Source: Rhizobium sp. Q54 (GTDB lineage: Bacteria; Bacteroidota; Bacteroidia; Flavobacteriales; Flavobacteriaceae). Taken from it: a stretch of 39,536 nucleotides of DNA. The notes under the pieces were generated by a model. The model was not told the origin of the DNA, ran no database searches, and saw nothing but the letters and a program-made list of their open reading frames with translations. The stretch spans positions 1-39,536 of the forward strand of contig CALQAH020000018.1 in the NCBI GenBank assembly GCA_943328505.2, given 5' to 3'. Positions within the stretch are counted from its first letter, which is position 1. Each line of letters starts with the position of its first letter. The translations under genes and the position numbers were made by a program. Of the stretch, positions 23,377-31,508 are shown one piece after another.

Positions 23377-23673
23377 ATGAAATTTTTAGCAAGCACTTTA
23401 ATAATCCTCTTCATTGCTTTTCTATCAGCACCGACAGTAGTTATGTTGATTGAGAAGAGTGCTGATATTTCATTAATTTGTGATTTTTCTGAAAAAGAAA
23501 ATCAAAAAGAAAATAAAGAAGTTAAAGAATTCAAATCCGATTTTATTTTTAAACATCATACAGATTCGGATGTTTATACATCTAATCATTCTAAAAAAAT
23601 TATTTCAGAAAATGTTTTAAAACATAACGCTATTTCTGAAGAAATCTTCATTCCACCGCCAGATTTAGTGTAA
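23377..23673 (+). CDS. Small membrane-anchored protein upstream of SulP, function unknown
   Basis: A 98-residue protein with one hydrophobic N-terminal segment (4-25, a membrane anchor or uncleaved signal) followed by a charged, Glu/Lys-rich and His-containing tail (KHHTDSD, SNHSKK) ending in IFIPPPDLV. No named domain is recognised. A near-consensus box (TATTTTCG) stands just before its start. It is 59 bp upstream of the SulP gene on the same strand and may be cotranscribed, perhaps as an accessory subunit, but nothing in its sequence shows this. Confidence 0.6.
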   Translation: MKFLASTLIILFIAFLSAPTVVMLIEKSADISLICDFSEKENQKENKEVKEFKSDFIFKHHTDSDVYTSNHSKKIISENVLKHNAISEEIFIPPPDLV

Positions 23674-23732
23674 TACTCGAAACGTAATTTTCACAATTGT
23701 GAATCATTTAAGTATTAAATTAATTTTTTGGT

Positions 23733-25337
23733 ATGACAAAAAAAATCAACCTTTTTGCTAACCTTAAATCTGATTTCTCTTCAGGTTTAGTGGTTTTTTT
23801 AGTGGCATTGCCGCTATGTTTAGGAATTGCACTTGCGAGTGGAGCTCCATTATTTTCAGGAATTATATCGGGTGTTGTTGGTGGAATTGTTGTTGGGTTT
23901 TTAAGCAAATCCCATCTTAGTGTTTCGGGTCCAGCTGCGGGTTTAACGGCTATAGTTTTAACAGCTATAACCGATTTGGGAGCCTTCAATATTTTCTTAA
24001 CAGCCGTTGCTTTAGCAGGTGTTATACAACTAATATTGGGTTTTATAAAAGCGGGAAGTATTTCCAATTATTTTCCAACCAATGTTATTGAAGGAATGCT
24101 TGCAGGAATAGGTGTTATTATAATTTTAAAACAAATTCCACATGCTTTTGGGTATGATCCCGATTTTGAAGGTGACGAGGCTTTTTTCCAAAGCGACGGT
24201 CAGAACACCTTTACTGAATTATTTCAGGTGTTTAACCACGTTCAATTAGGCTCAATTTTGATTACACTTGTTTCATTAGCTATATTGATTTTATGGAATA
24301 AAGTAGAATTCTTGAAAAAGATAAAGTTAATTCCACCTGCTCTAGTCGCGGTAATAGTAAGTATAATTTTAAATGAATTTTTTATTCAGTCCAACAGTAA
24401 TTTTGCTGTTTTGAAAGAACATTTGGTTAGTTTACCGGTGCCAACTTCACTAGAAGAATTTAAAAACATCATTGTAACCCCTGATTTTTATGCACTTTCC
24501 AGTTCTAAGGTTTGGATTGTTGGGATCACTATTGCTGTTGTAGCTTCAATTGAAACTCTCTTATGTATAGAAGCTGCTGACAGAATGGATGTTCAAAAAA
24601 GATATACCGATACTAACGTAGAATTAAAAGCACAAGGAATTGGAAATATTTTAAGTTCTCTTTTAGGAGGTTTACCAATGACATCGGTTGTTGTTAGAAC
24701 TACTGCTAATAATACAGCTGGAGCTAAATCCAAAATGTCATCCATTATTCATGGGGTATTATTATTGATTAGTGTTTTATCAATCCCAACTATTCTAAAT
24801 AAAATCCCGTTAGCAACATTGGCAGCCGTATTATTAATGATTGGTTATAAGTTAGCAAATCCGAAAACCGTTAAACACTTTTGGGAGAAAGGTAAATACC
24901 AATTCATTCCATTTATGGCAACATTATTAGCAGTAGTTTTTACAGATTTATTGAAAGGAGTAGCTTTAGGAATGATTATCAGTATCATTTTTGTATTGAA
25001 AGGGAACATGCAAAGAGCTTATAAATTTAGAAAAGAAAAGTACCATGATGGTGATGTTATTCATATTGATTTAGCACAAGAAGTTTCCTTTTTAAATAAA
25101 GCTGCTATTAAATCAACATTAGCATCAATTCCAGAAAATTCCAAAGTTGAAATCAATGCAACCGATACTGTTTACATTGCACATGATGTTCTTGATTTAA
25201 TAAAGGAGTTTAAAAAAGTTACCTCAAAAAAAGTAAATATTAAGGTTAAGTTGGTTGGTTTCAAAAAGGCATATGGTTTAGTTGAGACTGGCGAAGAAGA
25301 AAAACACGTATTTGTAGAACAAAAAATAAAAATATGA
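23733..25337 (+). CDS. SulP-family inorganic anion transporter
   Basis: A 534-residue SLC26/SulP transporter with about 12-14 membrane segments in residues 13-430 and a C-terminal STAS-like cytoplasmic domain (about 435-530). The family start is GLVVFLVALPLCLGIALASG, followed by SVSGPAAGLTAIV. SulP proteins carry sulfate, bicarbonate or other anions. Its stop overlaps the start of a beta-carbonic anhydrase gene by 4 bp (ATGA), and a second carbonic anhydrase follows, so bicarbonate is the likeliest substrate. That inference rests on context. Confidence 0.9.
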   Translation: MTKKINLFANLKSDFSSGLVVFLVALPLCLGIALASGAPLFSGIISGVVGGIVVGFLSKSHLSVSGPAAGLTAIVLTAITDLGAFNIFLTAVALAGVIQLILGFIKAGSISNYFPTNVIEGMLAGIGVIIILKQIPHAFGYDPDFEGDEAFFQSDGQNTFTELFQVFNHVQLGSILITLVSLAILILWNKVEFLKKIKLIPPALVAVIVSIILNEFFIQSNSNFAVLKEHLVSLPVPTSLEEFKNIIVTPDFYALSSSKVWIVGITIAVVASIETLLCIEAADRMDVQKRYTDTNVELKAQGIGNILSSLLGGLPMTSVVVRTTANNTAGAKSKMSSIIHGVLLLISVLSIPTILNKIPLATLAAVLLMIGYKLANPKTVKHFWEKGKYQFIPFMATLLAVVFTDLLKGVALGMIISIIFVLKGNMQRAYKFRKEKYHDGDVIHIDLAQEVSFLNKAAIKSTLASIPENSKVEINATDTVYIAHDVLDLIKEFKKVTSKKVNIKVKLVGFKKAYGLVETGEEEKHVFVEQKIKI

Positions 25338-25960
25338 AAACATTAAATAAAGAAACACAAGCAGCCATCACACCTTTAATGGCAATAGAGATTTTGAAAG
25401 AAGGTAATAAAAGATTCATGAACAACTTAAAAGCTAATAGAAACCTTTTGGAACAGGCCAATGAAACTTCTGATGGACAACATCCATTTGCAGTAATATT
25501 AAGTTGTATTGATTCCAGAACATCCGCTGAATTAATATTTGACCAAGGTTTAGGAGATATTTTTAGTGTTAGAATAGCTGGGAATATAATCAATGAAGAT
25601 ATTCTTGGTAGTATGGAGTTTGCATGTAAAGTTGCAGGATCAAAGATTATTGTTGTTTTAGGACACTCAAAATGTGGTGCTGTAAAAGGTGCTTGCGATC
25701 ATGTTGAAATGGGTAATCTTACAGCTTTATTAAGTAAAATTCAACCAGCAGTTTTTGATGAAAAATCAGAGACTGTAAATAGAAGCTCATCAAATGCTGA
25801 GTTTGTTGAAAAAGTAGCCTCAATAAATGTAAAGCGTACCGTGAATTCAATTATGGAAAGAAGTCCAATATTGAAAGAAATGATTCAAAGTGGAGAAATT
25901 GGAATTATTGGCGGAATGCAAAATATTGCTGACGGTGAAGTTACTTTTTATCCAAATTAA
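25334..25960 (+). CDS. Beta-carbonic anhydrase coupled to SulP
   Basis: A 208-residue zinc enzyme interconverting carbon dioxide and bicarbonate. Zinc ligands are C58 in SCIDSRT, H111 and C114 in GHSKCGAVKG; the D60/R62 gate pair is present. It has an N-terminal helical lead and no signal peptide, so it is cytosolic. Its start overlaps the SulP stop, a sign of coupled translation, so newly imported bicarbonate may be handled by it. A strong terminator follows. Confidence 0.92.
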   Translation: MKTLNKETQAAITPLMAIEILKEGNKRFMNNLKANRNLLEQANETSDGQHPFAVILSCIDSRTSAELIFDQGLGDIFSVRIAGNIINEDILGSMEFACKVAGSKIIVVLGHSKCGAVKGACDHVEMGNLTALLSKIQPAVFDEKSETVNRSSSNAEFVEKVASINVKRTVNSIMERSPILKEMIQSGEIGIIGGMQNIADGEVTFYPN

Positions 25961-25980
25961 TTAGTAATAAATAGTATTTA

Positions 25981-26014
25981 AAAGAGACAGCTTTTTAGTT
26001 GTCTCTTTTTTTTT
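25981..26014 (+). terminator. Intrinsic terminator of the SulP-carbonic anhydrase unit
   Basis: A 9-bp perfect stem AAAGAGACA (25981-25989) and TGTCTCTTT (26000-26008) with a 10-nt loop is followed by more T residues, 20 bp after the stop codon. Confidence 0.88.
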
Positions 26015-26064
26015 GTATTCATAAAAAAAGAGTAGTTTTATACTTTTAACTGAATTCAAAATAG

Positions 26065-26700
26065 ATGAGCGATTTTTATAAAAAAATATTAGATAACAAT
26101 AAGGCATGGGTTGAAAGCCAATTGGCAAATGACCCCTCATATTTTAAAGATTTATCCAAAGGACAAAATCCTCCATTATTATGGATTGGTTGTTCAGACA
26201 GTAGAGTTCCTGCTAATGAAATTATTGGAGCAAAGCCAGGAGAAGTATTTGTTCACAGAAACATTGCAAATATGGTGGTGCATTCGGATATGAATATGTT
26301 GAGTGTTTTAGACTATGCTGTAAATGTTTTAAAAGTTAAGCATGTTATTGTTTGTGGTCACTATGGTTGTGGCGGAATTAAAGCTGCTATGGGTAACGAT
26401 TCTATTGGCATAATTGACAATTGGATTCGACATATAAAAGATGTTTATCGCTTTCACAAAGAAGAATTGGACAGTATTTTAAATGAAGAAGATCGATTCA
26501 ACAAGTTTGTAGAAGTAAATGTAAAAGAACAAGTTTTTGATTTAGCTAAAACCTCAATAGTTCAATCAGCATGGAAAAGTAATCAAGAGTTAGTATTACA
26601 CGGATGGGTTTATGGACTTAATTCAGGTTATGTAACTGATTTAAATGTGAATATTAGTTCTAATAAGGACTTGGATGATGTGTATCAATTAGAATTTTAA
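26065..26700 (+). CDS. can: Second beta-carbonic anhydrase (Can type)
   Basis: A 211-residue cytosolic beta-class enzyme distinct from its neighbour and closer to E. coli Can. Zinc ligands are C43 in GCSDSRVPANE, H99 and C102 in CGHYGCGGIKAA, with D45/R47. The sequence between (GEVFVHRNIANMV) is typical. A terminator separates it from the first carbonic anhydrase, and a near-consensus TACTTTTA box (26041-26048) precedes it, so it is likely regulated separately. Its last four bases overlap the convergent LETM1-related gene. Confidence 0.93.
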   Translation: MSDFYKKILDNNKAWVESQLANDPSYFKDLSKGQNPPLLWIGCSDSRVPANEIIGAKPGEVFVHRNIANMVVHSDMNMLSVLDYAVNVLKVKHVIVCGHYGCGGIKAAMGNDSIGIIDNWIRHIKDVYRFHKEELDSILNEEDRFNKFVEVNVKEQVFDLAKTSIVQSAWKSNQELVLHGWVYGLNSGYVTDLNVNISSNKDLDDVYQLEF

Positions 26701-27893
26701 TCCTCCAGATTTTCATTAAACGAAGAAGGCAATAATTGAGGAATAAATTTTATTAAAATAGGCAATAATAAACTTCCACCCGGAATTAAGAAAATAGTCA
26801 GAGATGGGATGGATTTACAAATATCCAGCAATTGTTTTTTGACTTTCTTTTTTTCTTCCTTATTCAAATCTCTTTGTGTTGAGTAGGCGAGTAGTACCAT
26901 CAATTCTTTACTTTGAGAGATTTCTTTAGACAAACGTTTTTTATTTCGATTTATCAAAGTAACTACTAATTGAGTCGTTTGATCGTAAAAATGTTTCGCC
27001 GGATTCGAGTAATTAAAATAGGGAATATTCTTTTTATGTTTGGTGATAAATTCATTCGTAGAAGTAATGCTTAAATCCACAAAATCATCAGAAACAGAAA
27101 TTGTTTTTGCTAAAGTATACAAAAAATATGCTTCTTCATTTTCAACGACACCATCACTCCACAAAGCTAATCCTGCCATGTCCAATATATAGTACTTTTC
27201 TAAATCGTTTTTAAAATAGTCTAATTCTAATGTTTCTAAATTTTGAGTACTAACTTTTGAAAACTTGCTATAACGCACTGATGCTTCAAAAAGTTTAATC
27301 AATAAATCATCGTGTTGTGATTTGTTAGTTTTGGTTCGAAGTGCCAAGGTTACAATACTTACTACGGTTTCTTCTATTTTCTTTAAGTATTTCTCTGGAA
27401 TATGACCTTCATTTAAATAATGTTGGAATGCCAAAACATCTACAAAAAGCAAGGCATTAGTAACAACATGAGAAAAGTTTTTGCTAATAATATTATCATT
27501 AGTTTGAACACGGTCATCAATGATTTTTTCTAATGTTAGCGAACTTGATGTGTTGGGCAAAACTTTTTTAAACAAATTAAACCCTTGCGGATTCATTTCA
27601 TTATAGAAAGAAACTGCTTTATGAATAAATATATCAGGGCTTTTATGAGTTTCATTTAAATTAAAAATCTCATAAAGGCCATTCAACAAAGCTACTTTAG
27701 AGATTTCATCATTCAACCAGCCCTTCGGGATTGCTGCATTTTTTGTAGAAAATCCGATAATGTGACCATAGATAAACCCTGTCTTTCGAATAGCATTATA
27801 AAACTGATTACCATTTTCCAAGTAAGAAATAGGTATGGTTTTTTGTTCTATAAAAAATTTATCAATCCAACCGTGTATTGAAGGGTTAATCAT
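26697..27893 (-). CDS. LETM1-related protein (biofilm-associated type)
   Basis: A 398-residue mostly helical protein without a signal peptide. The C-terminal end, FLIPGGSLLLPILIKFIPQLLPSSF, strongly recalls the LETM1 core helix region of mitochondrial ion-exchange proteins. Flavobacterial relatives are named LETM1-related biofilm-associated protein. An acidic patch (LWSDGVVENEEAYFLYTLA) resembles TerB-like segments. It starts 9 bp after the Cu/Zn superoxide dismutase gene and is probably cotranscribed. Function is unproven; an ion-transport link is inference from the motif. Confidence 0.75.
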   Translation of the reverse strand: MINPSIHGWIDKFFIEQKTIPISYLENGNQFYNAIRKTGFIYGHIIGFSTKNAAIPKGWLNDEISKVALLNGLYEIFNLNETHKSPDIFIHKAVSFYNEMNPQGFNLFKKVLPNTSSSLTLEKIIDDRVQTNDNIISKNFSHVVTNALLFVDVLAFQHYLNEGHIPEKYLKKIEETVVSIVTLALRTKTNKSQHDDLLIKLFEASVRYSKFSKVSTQNLETLELDYFKNDLEKYYILDMAGLALWSDGVVENEEAYFLYTLAKTISVSDDFVDLSITSTNEFITKHKKNIPYFNYSNPAKHFYDQTTQLVVTLINRNKKRLSKEISQSKELMVLLAYSTQRDLNKEEKKKVKKQLLDICKSIPSLTIFLIPGGSLLLPILIKFIPQLLPSSFNENLED

Positions 27894-27902
27894 TTGATAA
27901 TG

Positions 27903-28430
27903 TTATTTTATAATAGCTGAACAAGCAACTCTAGCACCAGCATTTCCTGTTGGTTGTGTTGTAAAATCATCTGGATCTTGATGTACAATTAATCCTTTAC
28001 CTAAAATGTCTTTAGTGGCATCAGTACAACCAATGCACCATTCGTTTGTAGTTAAAGTGATTGTGCCATTTCCATTAGCATCAGCAGTGAAGTTGCCAAT
28101 ATCACCTTTGTGATAGTCACCAACGCCCCATTTACCATGATTTTTAAAGGTTGGATTCCAATGTCCTCCGGTGCTTTTCCCGTCAGGAGAAGAGCAATCT
28201 GATTTTTCATGAATGTGAATGGCATGAACTCCAGGTTTTAATCCAGCCATTTTAGCAACGAAAGTTACTTGACCCTTTTTTTCAACAAAGGAAGCAGTCC
28301 CAGTTACGTTACTATTGCTTTTTGATTCAAAAGTTAAGTCTAATTTTTGGGTGTTGCTAGAATCACTACTGGTTTTGCAACCAATAATAAATGCTACTAA
28401 AACTACAATGCTAAGGATTATTTTTTTCAT
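27903..28430 (-). CDS. sodC: Cu/Zn superoxide dismutase, lipoprotein form
   Basis: Dismutates superoxide in the periplasm or at the outer membrane. The 175-residue protein begins with a lipoprotein signal (AFIIGC, C18). Copper ligands H72 and H74 (HAIHIHEKSDC), bridging H90 (GGHWNP), zinc-site H98, H107 and D110, and copper ligand H150 (LIVHQDPDDF) are all visible. C79 and C170 would form the usual disulfide. An additional CxxC (WCIGC, C132 and C135) lies in a loop. The gene heads a two-gene unit with the LETM1-related protein. A TACCTTTA box (28455-28462) precedes it. Confidence 0.92.
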   Translation of the reverse strand: MKKIILSIVVLVAFIIGCKTSSDSSNTQKLDLTFESKSNSNVTGTASFVEKKGQVTFVAKMAGLKPGVHAIHIHEKSDCSSPDGKSTGGHWNPTFKNHGKWGVGDYHKGDIGNFTADANGNGTITLTTNEWCIGCTDATKDILGKGLIVHQDPDDFTTQPTGNAGARVACSAIIK

Positions 28431-28501
28431 GATAGTATTTATAAAAATATTCTATAAAGGTATCTAAAAATGACCTCATATAATCTAAAATTGTCTTAAA
28501 T

Positions 28502-29026
28502 CTATTTTGATTTTTCGCCTACAAAATAATCCGAAGTGGATTTAAAAAGCACATTAAAAGTAGTTAAGCTACCATAAATTCGGGTGATGTATTGTTGTAA
28601 ATCTACTTTTTCAATTTCCTCAATGTTGCTTGCATTAATTTTTTGTTCCATGACTCTAAGTCGGTCACGAAGCATTACTATTTTATGAAAGAACACATCA
28701 ATAGGCACTTCTTTACTAGCTAAACCAGCTTGACCTGGATCTAAAATCATTTTACCACCTTTCCATTTGTCTCCGATTGCAATAGGTTCACCCAAGCCAT
28801 TCCATTTTTTTAATATGGACAATAAACTTTGTTCAACATCATAAAAACTTATGGTATCGACTTCATTTTCGGCAGCTTCTATGACTTCAAAACTACTGTC
28901 AATAGCTATGGTTTCAAGACCATTTTCAATAAAGGTTACCCAATATTCTTTGGAGGATACATTTGTAATTACTCCTTTTCCATATTCGGGATGTTGTATT
29001 CTTGAGCCAATTCCTAGTATTTTCAT
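28502..29026 (-). CDS. Uncharacterised protein with SH3/Tudor-like N-terminus
   Basis: A cytosolic 174-residue protein. Residues 1-50 (GIGSRIQHPEYGKGVITNVS, then YWVTFIENG) look like the small beta-barrel found at the start of CarD, UvrD C-terminal and other nucleic-acid-associated proteins. The remaining part is mainly helical (VDVFFHKIVMLRDRLRVMEQKI). No catalytic motif is seen. It stands 71 bp from sodC and 47 bp from the acyltransferase on the same strand. A nucleic-acid-related role is only a guess from the fold pattern. Confidence 0.65.
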   Translation of the reverse strand: MKILGIGSRIQHPEYGKGVITNVSSKEYWVTFIENGLETIAIDSSFEVIEAAENEVDTISFYDVEQSLLSILKKWNGLGEPIAIGDKWKGGKMILDPGQAGLASKEVPIDVFFHKIVMLRDRLRVMEQKINASNIEEIEKVDLQQYITRIYGSLTTFNVLFKSTSDYFVGEKSK

Positions 29027-29073
29027 GATGTAGTATTTAATTAAATATATTTTAATTTATAAGTTAAAATGAA

Positions 29074-29943
29074 TTATCGTCTATGTTTCCATCGTTTGTG
29101 TGTCCACAAATAATATTCAGGCGCTTCATGAATTTGTTCTTCAACCAATTTTAAAAATGTATCTGTGATTTCATAGTTTGGAACTGATTTTGAATTTTCG
29201 GATAACACTTCAAAACTGGCTTCATAATAGCCACGCTTAATTTTCTTTGTTCTCAAAAAAATGATATTCATATCAAAACGTTTGGCAAGCATTTCTGCAC
29301 CAGTGTGAATCGGTACTTCTATTCTCATAAACGAATTCCAATGATGTGCCGAAGTGGCTTTTGGAGATTGATCACTAGCAAAACCAAAAACACCTAAATG
29401 TCCAGAAATAGCATTTTTCTGAATGGTTGGAATGGTTTCTTTAGTTGTAATTAATGTAGCTTTAAACCGGGAACGAATGTCTCTTACTAATTTATCGAAA
29501 TGTCGATTAGCTAATTTTTTGTAAATTCCATAACCTTCAAATGTGATATGATGATTCATAGAAACTGCCCATTCATAACTGGCATAATGCGCACAAAGTA
29601 AAGCAATGCTTTTCCCTTTTTTTTCTAAATCTAAATACACATCAAGATTGGTAAATGCATAGCGTTTGTTAATTTCTTTATCTGATATGGTCATCGTTTT
29701 TATCATTTCAAGAAAAATATCGCACAGATGATGATAAAATTTCTTTTCAATTATAAGACGTTCTTTACTAGATAAATGGGGTAATGCTAAGGCGATATTC
29801 TCTCGAACGCTTTTTTTTCGATAACCAATTATATAGTAAACGATTCCATAAACACAATCTGATACGAGATACAACACTCGGAATGGCAGTATTGAAATTA
29901 ACCACAGTATAGGGTAGATGAGAAGAAAAATTAATAATTGCAT
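29074..29943 (-). CDS. LpxL/HtrB-type lipid A acyltransferase family protein
   Basis: A 289-residue membrane-associated acyltransferase. One N-terminal hydrophobic region (1-40) anchors it to the inner membrane. The catalytic HX4E motif is CAHYASYE (H119, E124), and downstream FGFASDQSP and PIHTGAEMLAKRFD are typical of the lauroyl/myristoyl acyltransferase family that adds secondary acyl chains to lipid A. The frame is open 9 codons further, but a TATATTTG promoter box at 29960-29967 overlaps that extension, so the ATG at 29943 is preferred. Some relatives acylate other lipids (ornithine or flavolipids), so no symbol is given. Confidence 0.87.
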   Translation of the reverse strand: MQLLIFLLIYPILWLISILPFRVLYLVSDCVYGIVYYIIGYRKKSVRENIALALPHLSSKERLIIEKKFYHHLCDIFLEMIKTMTISDKEINKRYAFTNLDVYLDLEKKGKSIALLCAHYASYEWAVSMNHHITFEGYGIYKKLANRHFDKLVRDIRSRFKATLITTKETIPTIQKNAISGHLGVFGFASDQSPKATSAHHWNSFMRIEVPIHTGAEMLAKRFDMNIIFLRTKKIKRGYYEASFEVLSENSKSVPNYEITDTFLKLVEEQIHEAPEYYLWTHKRWKHRR

Positions 29944-29959
29944 TGGCTTTCTATTTATG

Positions 29960-29967
29960 CAAATATA
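29960..29967 (-). promoter_or_regulatory. -7 box of the acyltransferase gene
   Basis: Minus-strand TATATTTG is an exact consensus match that ends 16 nt before the ATG at 29943. Its position excludes the longer in-frame start at 29970. Confidence 0.55.
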
Positions 29968-30046
29968 CATTTAAAACTTTTTTTATTGAATTGAGATGAA
30001 TAAAACCTAAAGAAGTATTGTTATTTTTACAAAAATATATTTCAAT

Positions 30047-30691
30047 ATGGACTACAATATTTTTATAATTGGTATCATTGCTTTGAATGTGCTAATTAGT
30101 TTTAAAGGATTTAATGATGAAATGTTTTTCAGAAAGTTTGAATTCCATTTAGGAAGTATTCGTGCAGGAGAACAAATTAGAATGATATCATCAGCTTTTT
30201 TGCATGCTGATTTGCCTCATTTGGTTTTCAATATGTTTACATTATATTTTTTCGCACCTGTTGTTTGCCAATCTTTAGGTGATTTTTCCTTTTTAGTGAT
30301 TTATTTTGGAAGCTTAATTTGTGGGAGCTTATTGACTATGGTTTTTCATAAAAATGATTATGGTTATAGGGCAGTTGGTGCTTCTGGAGCAGTGACAGGA
30401 GTTTTATACTCGTCAATACTAATGTATCCTGATATGACCATAGGTATTTTTGGAATTATTCCTGTTCCAGCTTATATTTTTGGAATTGTATACTTGTTGT
30501 ATTCTATTTATGGAATGAAAGCTAAAAATGATAACATAGGTCATACGGCTCATTTTGGTGGTGCAATTGGTGGCTATATAATTACTTTGATGAAAGAACC
30601 AATTTTACTTCAAGAAAATACTTTTATGGTTATTTTATTGGCTATTCCAATCCTACTGCTTTTTGGGTTGGCAAAAGCAGGAAAATTATAA
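30047..30691 (+). CDS. Rhomboid-family intramembrane serine protease
   Basis: A 214-residue polytopic protein with about six membrane helices. The catalytic dyad is S113 in GASGAVTG and H169 in HFGGAIGG (HxxGxxxG). The upstream HADLPHLVFNMFTLYFF supplies the conserved oxyanion-side His/Asn pattern. Rhomboids cut single-pass membrane proteins within or near the bilayer; the substrate is unknown. It lies between a divergent acyltransferase gene and a SIMPL-domain gene 50 bp downstream. Confidence 0.92.
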   Translation: MDYNIFIIGIIALNVLISFKGFNDEMFFRKFEFHLGSIRAGEQIRMISSAFLHADLPHLVFNMFTLYFFAPVVCQSLGDFSFLVIYFGSLICGSLLTMVFHKNDYGYRAVGASGAVTGVLYSSILMYPDMTIGIFGIIPVPAYIFGIVYLLYSIYGMKAKNDNIGHTAHFGGAIGGYIITLMKEPILLQENTFMVILLAIPILLLFGLAKAGKL

Positions 30692-30741
30692 TTGGCATAA
30701 CTTTTGGAAATCGGAAAACAATAACATTAAAAAAATAGATT

Positions 30742-31443
30742 ATGAAAAATTCAATTTTAGTAATAGTAACAATATTATTTACAACTATTTCTAATGCTCA
30801 AGAGCAAAAATCAAATTTAATACCTCAAATCTCAGTTTTTGGTGAGGGAAAGGTTATTGTTGTTCCAGATCAAGCTTGTATAACTGTAGGTGTTCAAAAT
30901 ACAGGTAAAGAAGCTGCTGAGGTTAAAAAATTAAATGACGAAACTATCAGTAAAGTTATCAAGTTTTTAAAAAAAAGCGGTATTCCTACAACTGATTTTA
31001 AAACCAATAATGTGAGTTTGAATAAAAGTTATGATTATGAAAAGAAGAAAAGCAATTTCGAAGCCAATCAAACTTTATCAATCACATTAAAAGATTTATC
31101 AAAATATGATGAAATTATGATGGGATTGAATGAAACTGGAATTAATTCAATTCAAGGAGTTGAATTTAAATCATCGAAACTTGCAGAATATGAAAAAGAA
31201 GCTCGAAAGAATGCCATGTTAAATGCAAAACAAAAAGCAAATGATTATGTTTCAGTATTGGGTCAAAAAGTGGGAAAAGCACTAATGATTACAGATAATT
31301 CAGTTACAGTTTACCCACAGCCTATGTACAAAAGTAGTATGATGGATATGTCAAGTGAAATGGCTGGAGGAAATAAAGAAACACTTGCTGCAGGAGAAAT
31401 TACGATTAATGCAAATGTCAACGTGAGTTTTGTTTTGGAGTAA
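30742..31443 (+). CDS. SIMPL (DUF541) domain protein, secreted
   Basis: A 233-residue exported protein with a signal peptide (1-19, ending SNAQ) and a SIMPL/DUF541 domain. Typical stretches are ISVFGEGKVIVVPDQACITVGV, KSGIPTTDFKTNNVSLN and the helix ARKNAMLNAKQKANDYVSVLG. Bacterial members form periplasmic ring-like assemblies in some reports and are linked to stress, but the activity is unclear. The gene lies 50 bp after the rhomboid gene and is followed by a very strong terminator. Confidence 0.88.
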   Translation: MKNSILVIVTILFTTISNAQEQKSNLIPQISVFGEGKVIVVPDQACITVGVQNTGKEAAEVKKLNDETISKVIKFLKKSGIPTTDFKTNNVSLNKSYDYEKKKSNFEANQTLSITLKDLSKYDEIMMGLNETGINSIQGVEFKSSKLAEYEKEARKNAMLNAKQKANDYVSVLGQKVGKALMITDNSVTVYPQPMYKSSMMDMSSEMAGGNKETLAAGEITINANVNVSFVLE

Positions 31444-31456
31444 ATTTAGGGTATCA

Positions 31457-31499
31457 ACATAAAAAAAGTGGTTGTTTTTAACAACCACTTTTTTTATGT
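31457..31499. terminator. Strong bidirectional terminator, 20-bp perfect stem
   Basis: Positions 31457-31476 are perfectly complementary to 31480-31499 around a TTT loop, with core GTGGTTGTT/AACAACCAC flanked by seven A and seven T residues. It serves the convergent SIMPL-domain and doublet-motif lipoprotein genes. Confidence 0.93.
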
Positions 31500-31508
31500 A
31501 AACTAATT

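Noticed and set aside
23720..24067. Minus-strand 115-residue open frame
   Set aside because: It is antisense to the first membrane helices of SulP, which routinely yields long open antisense frames.
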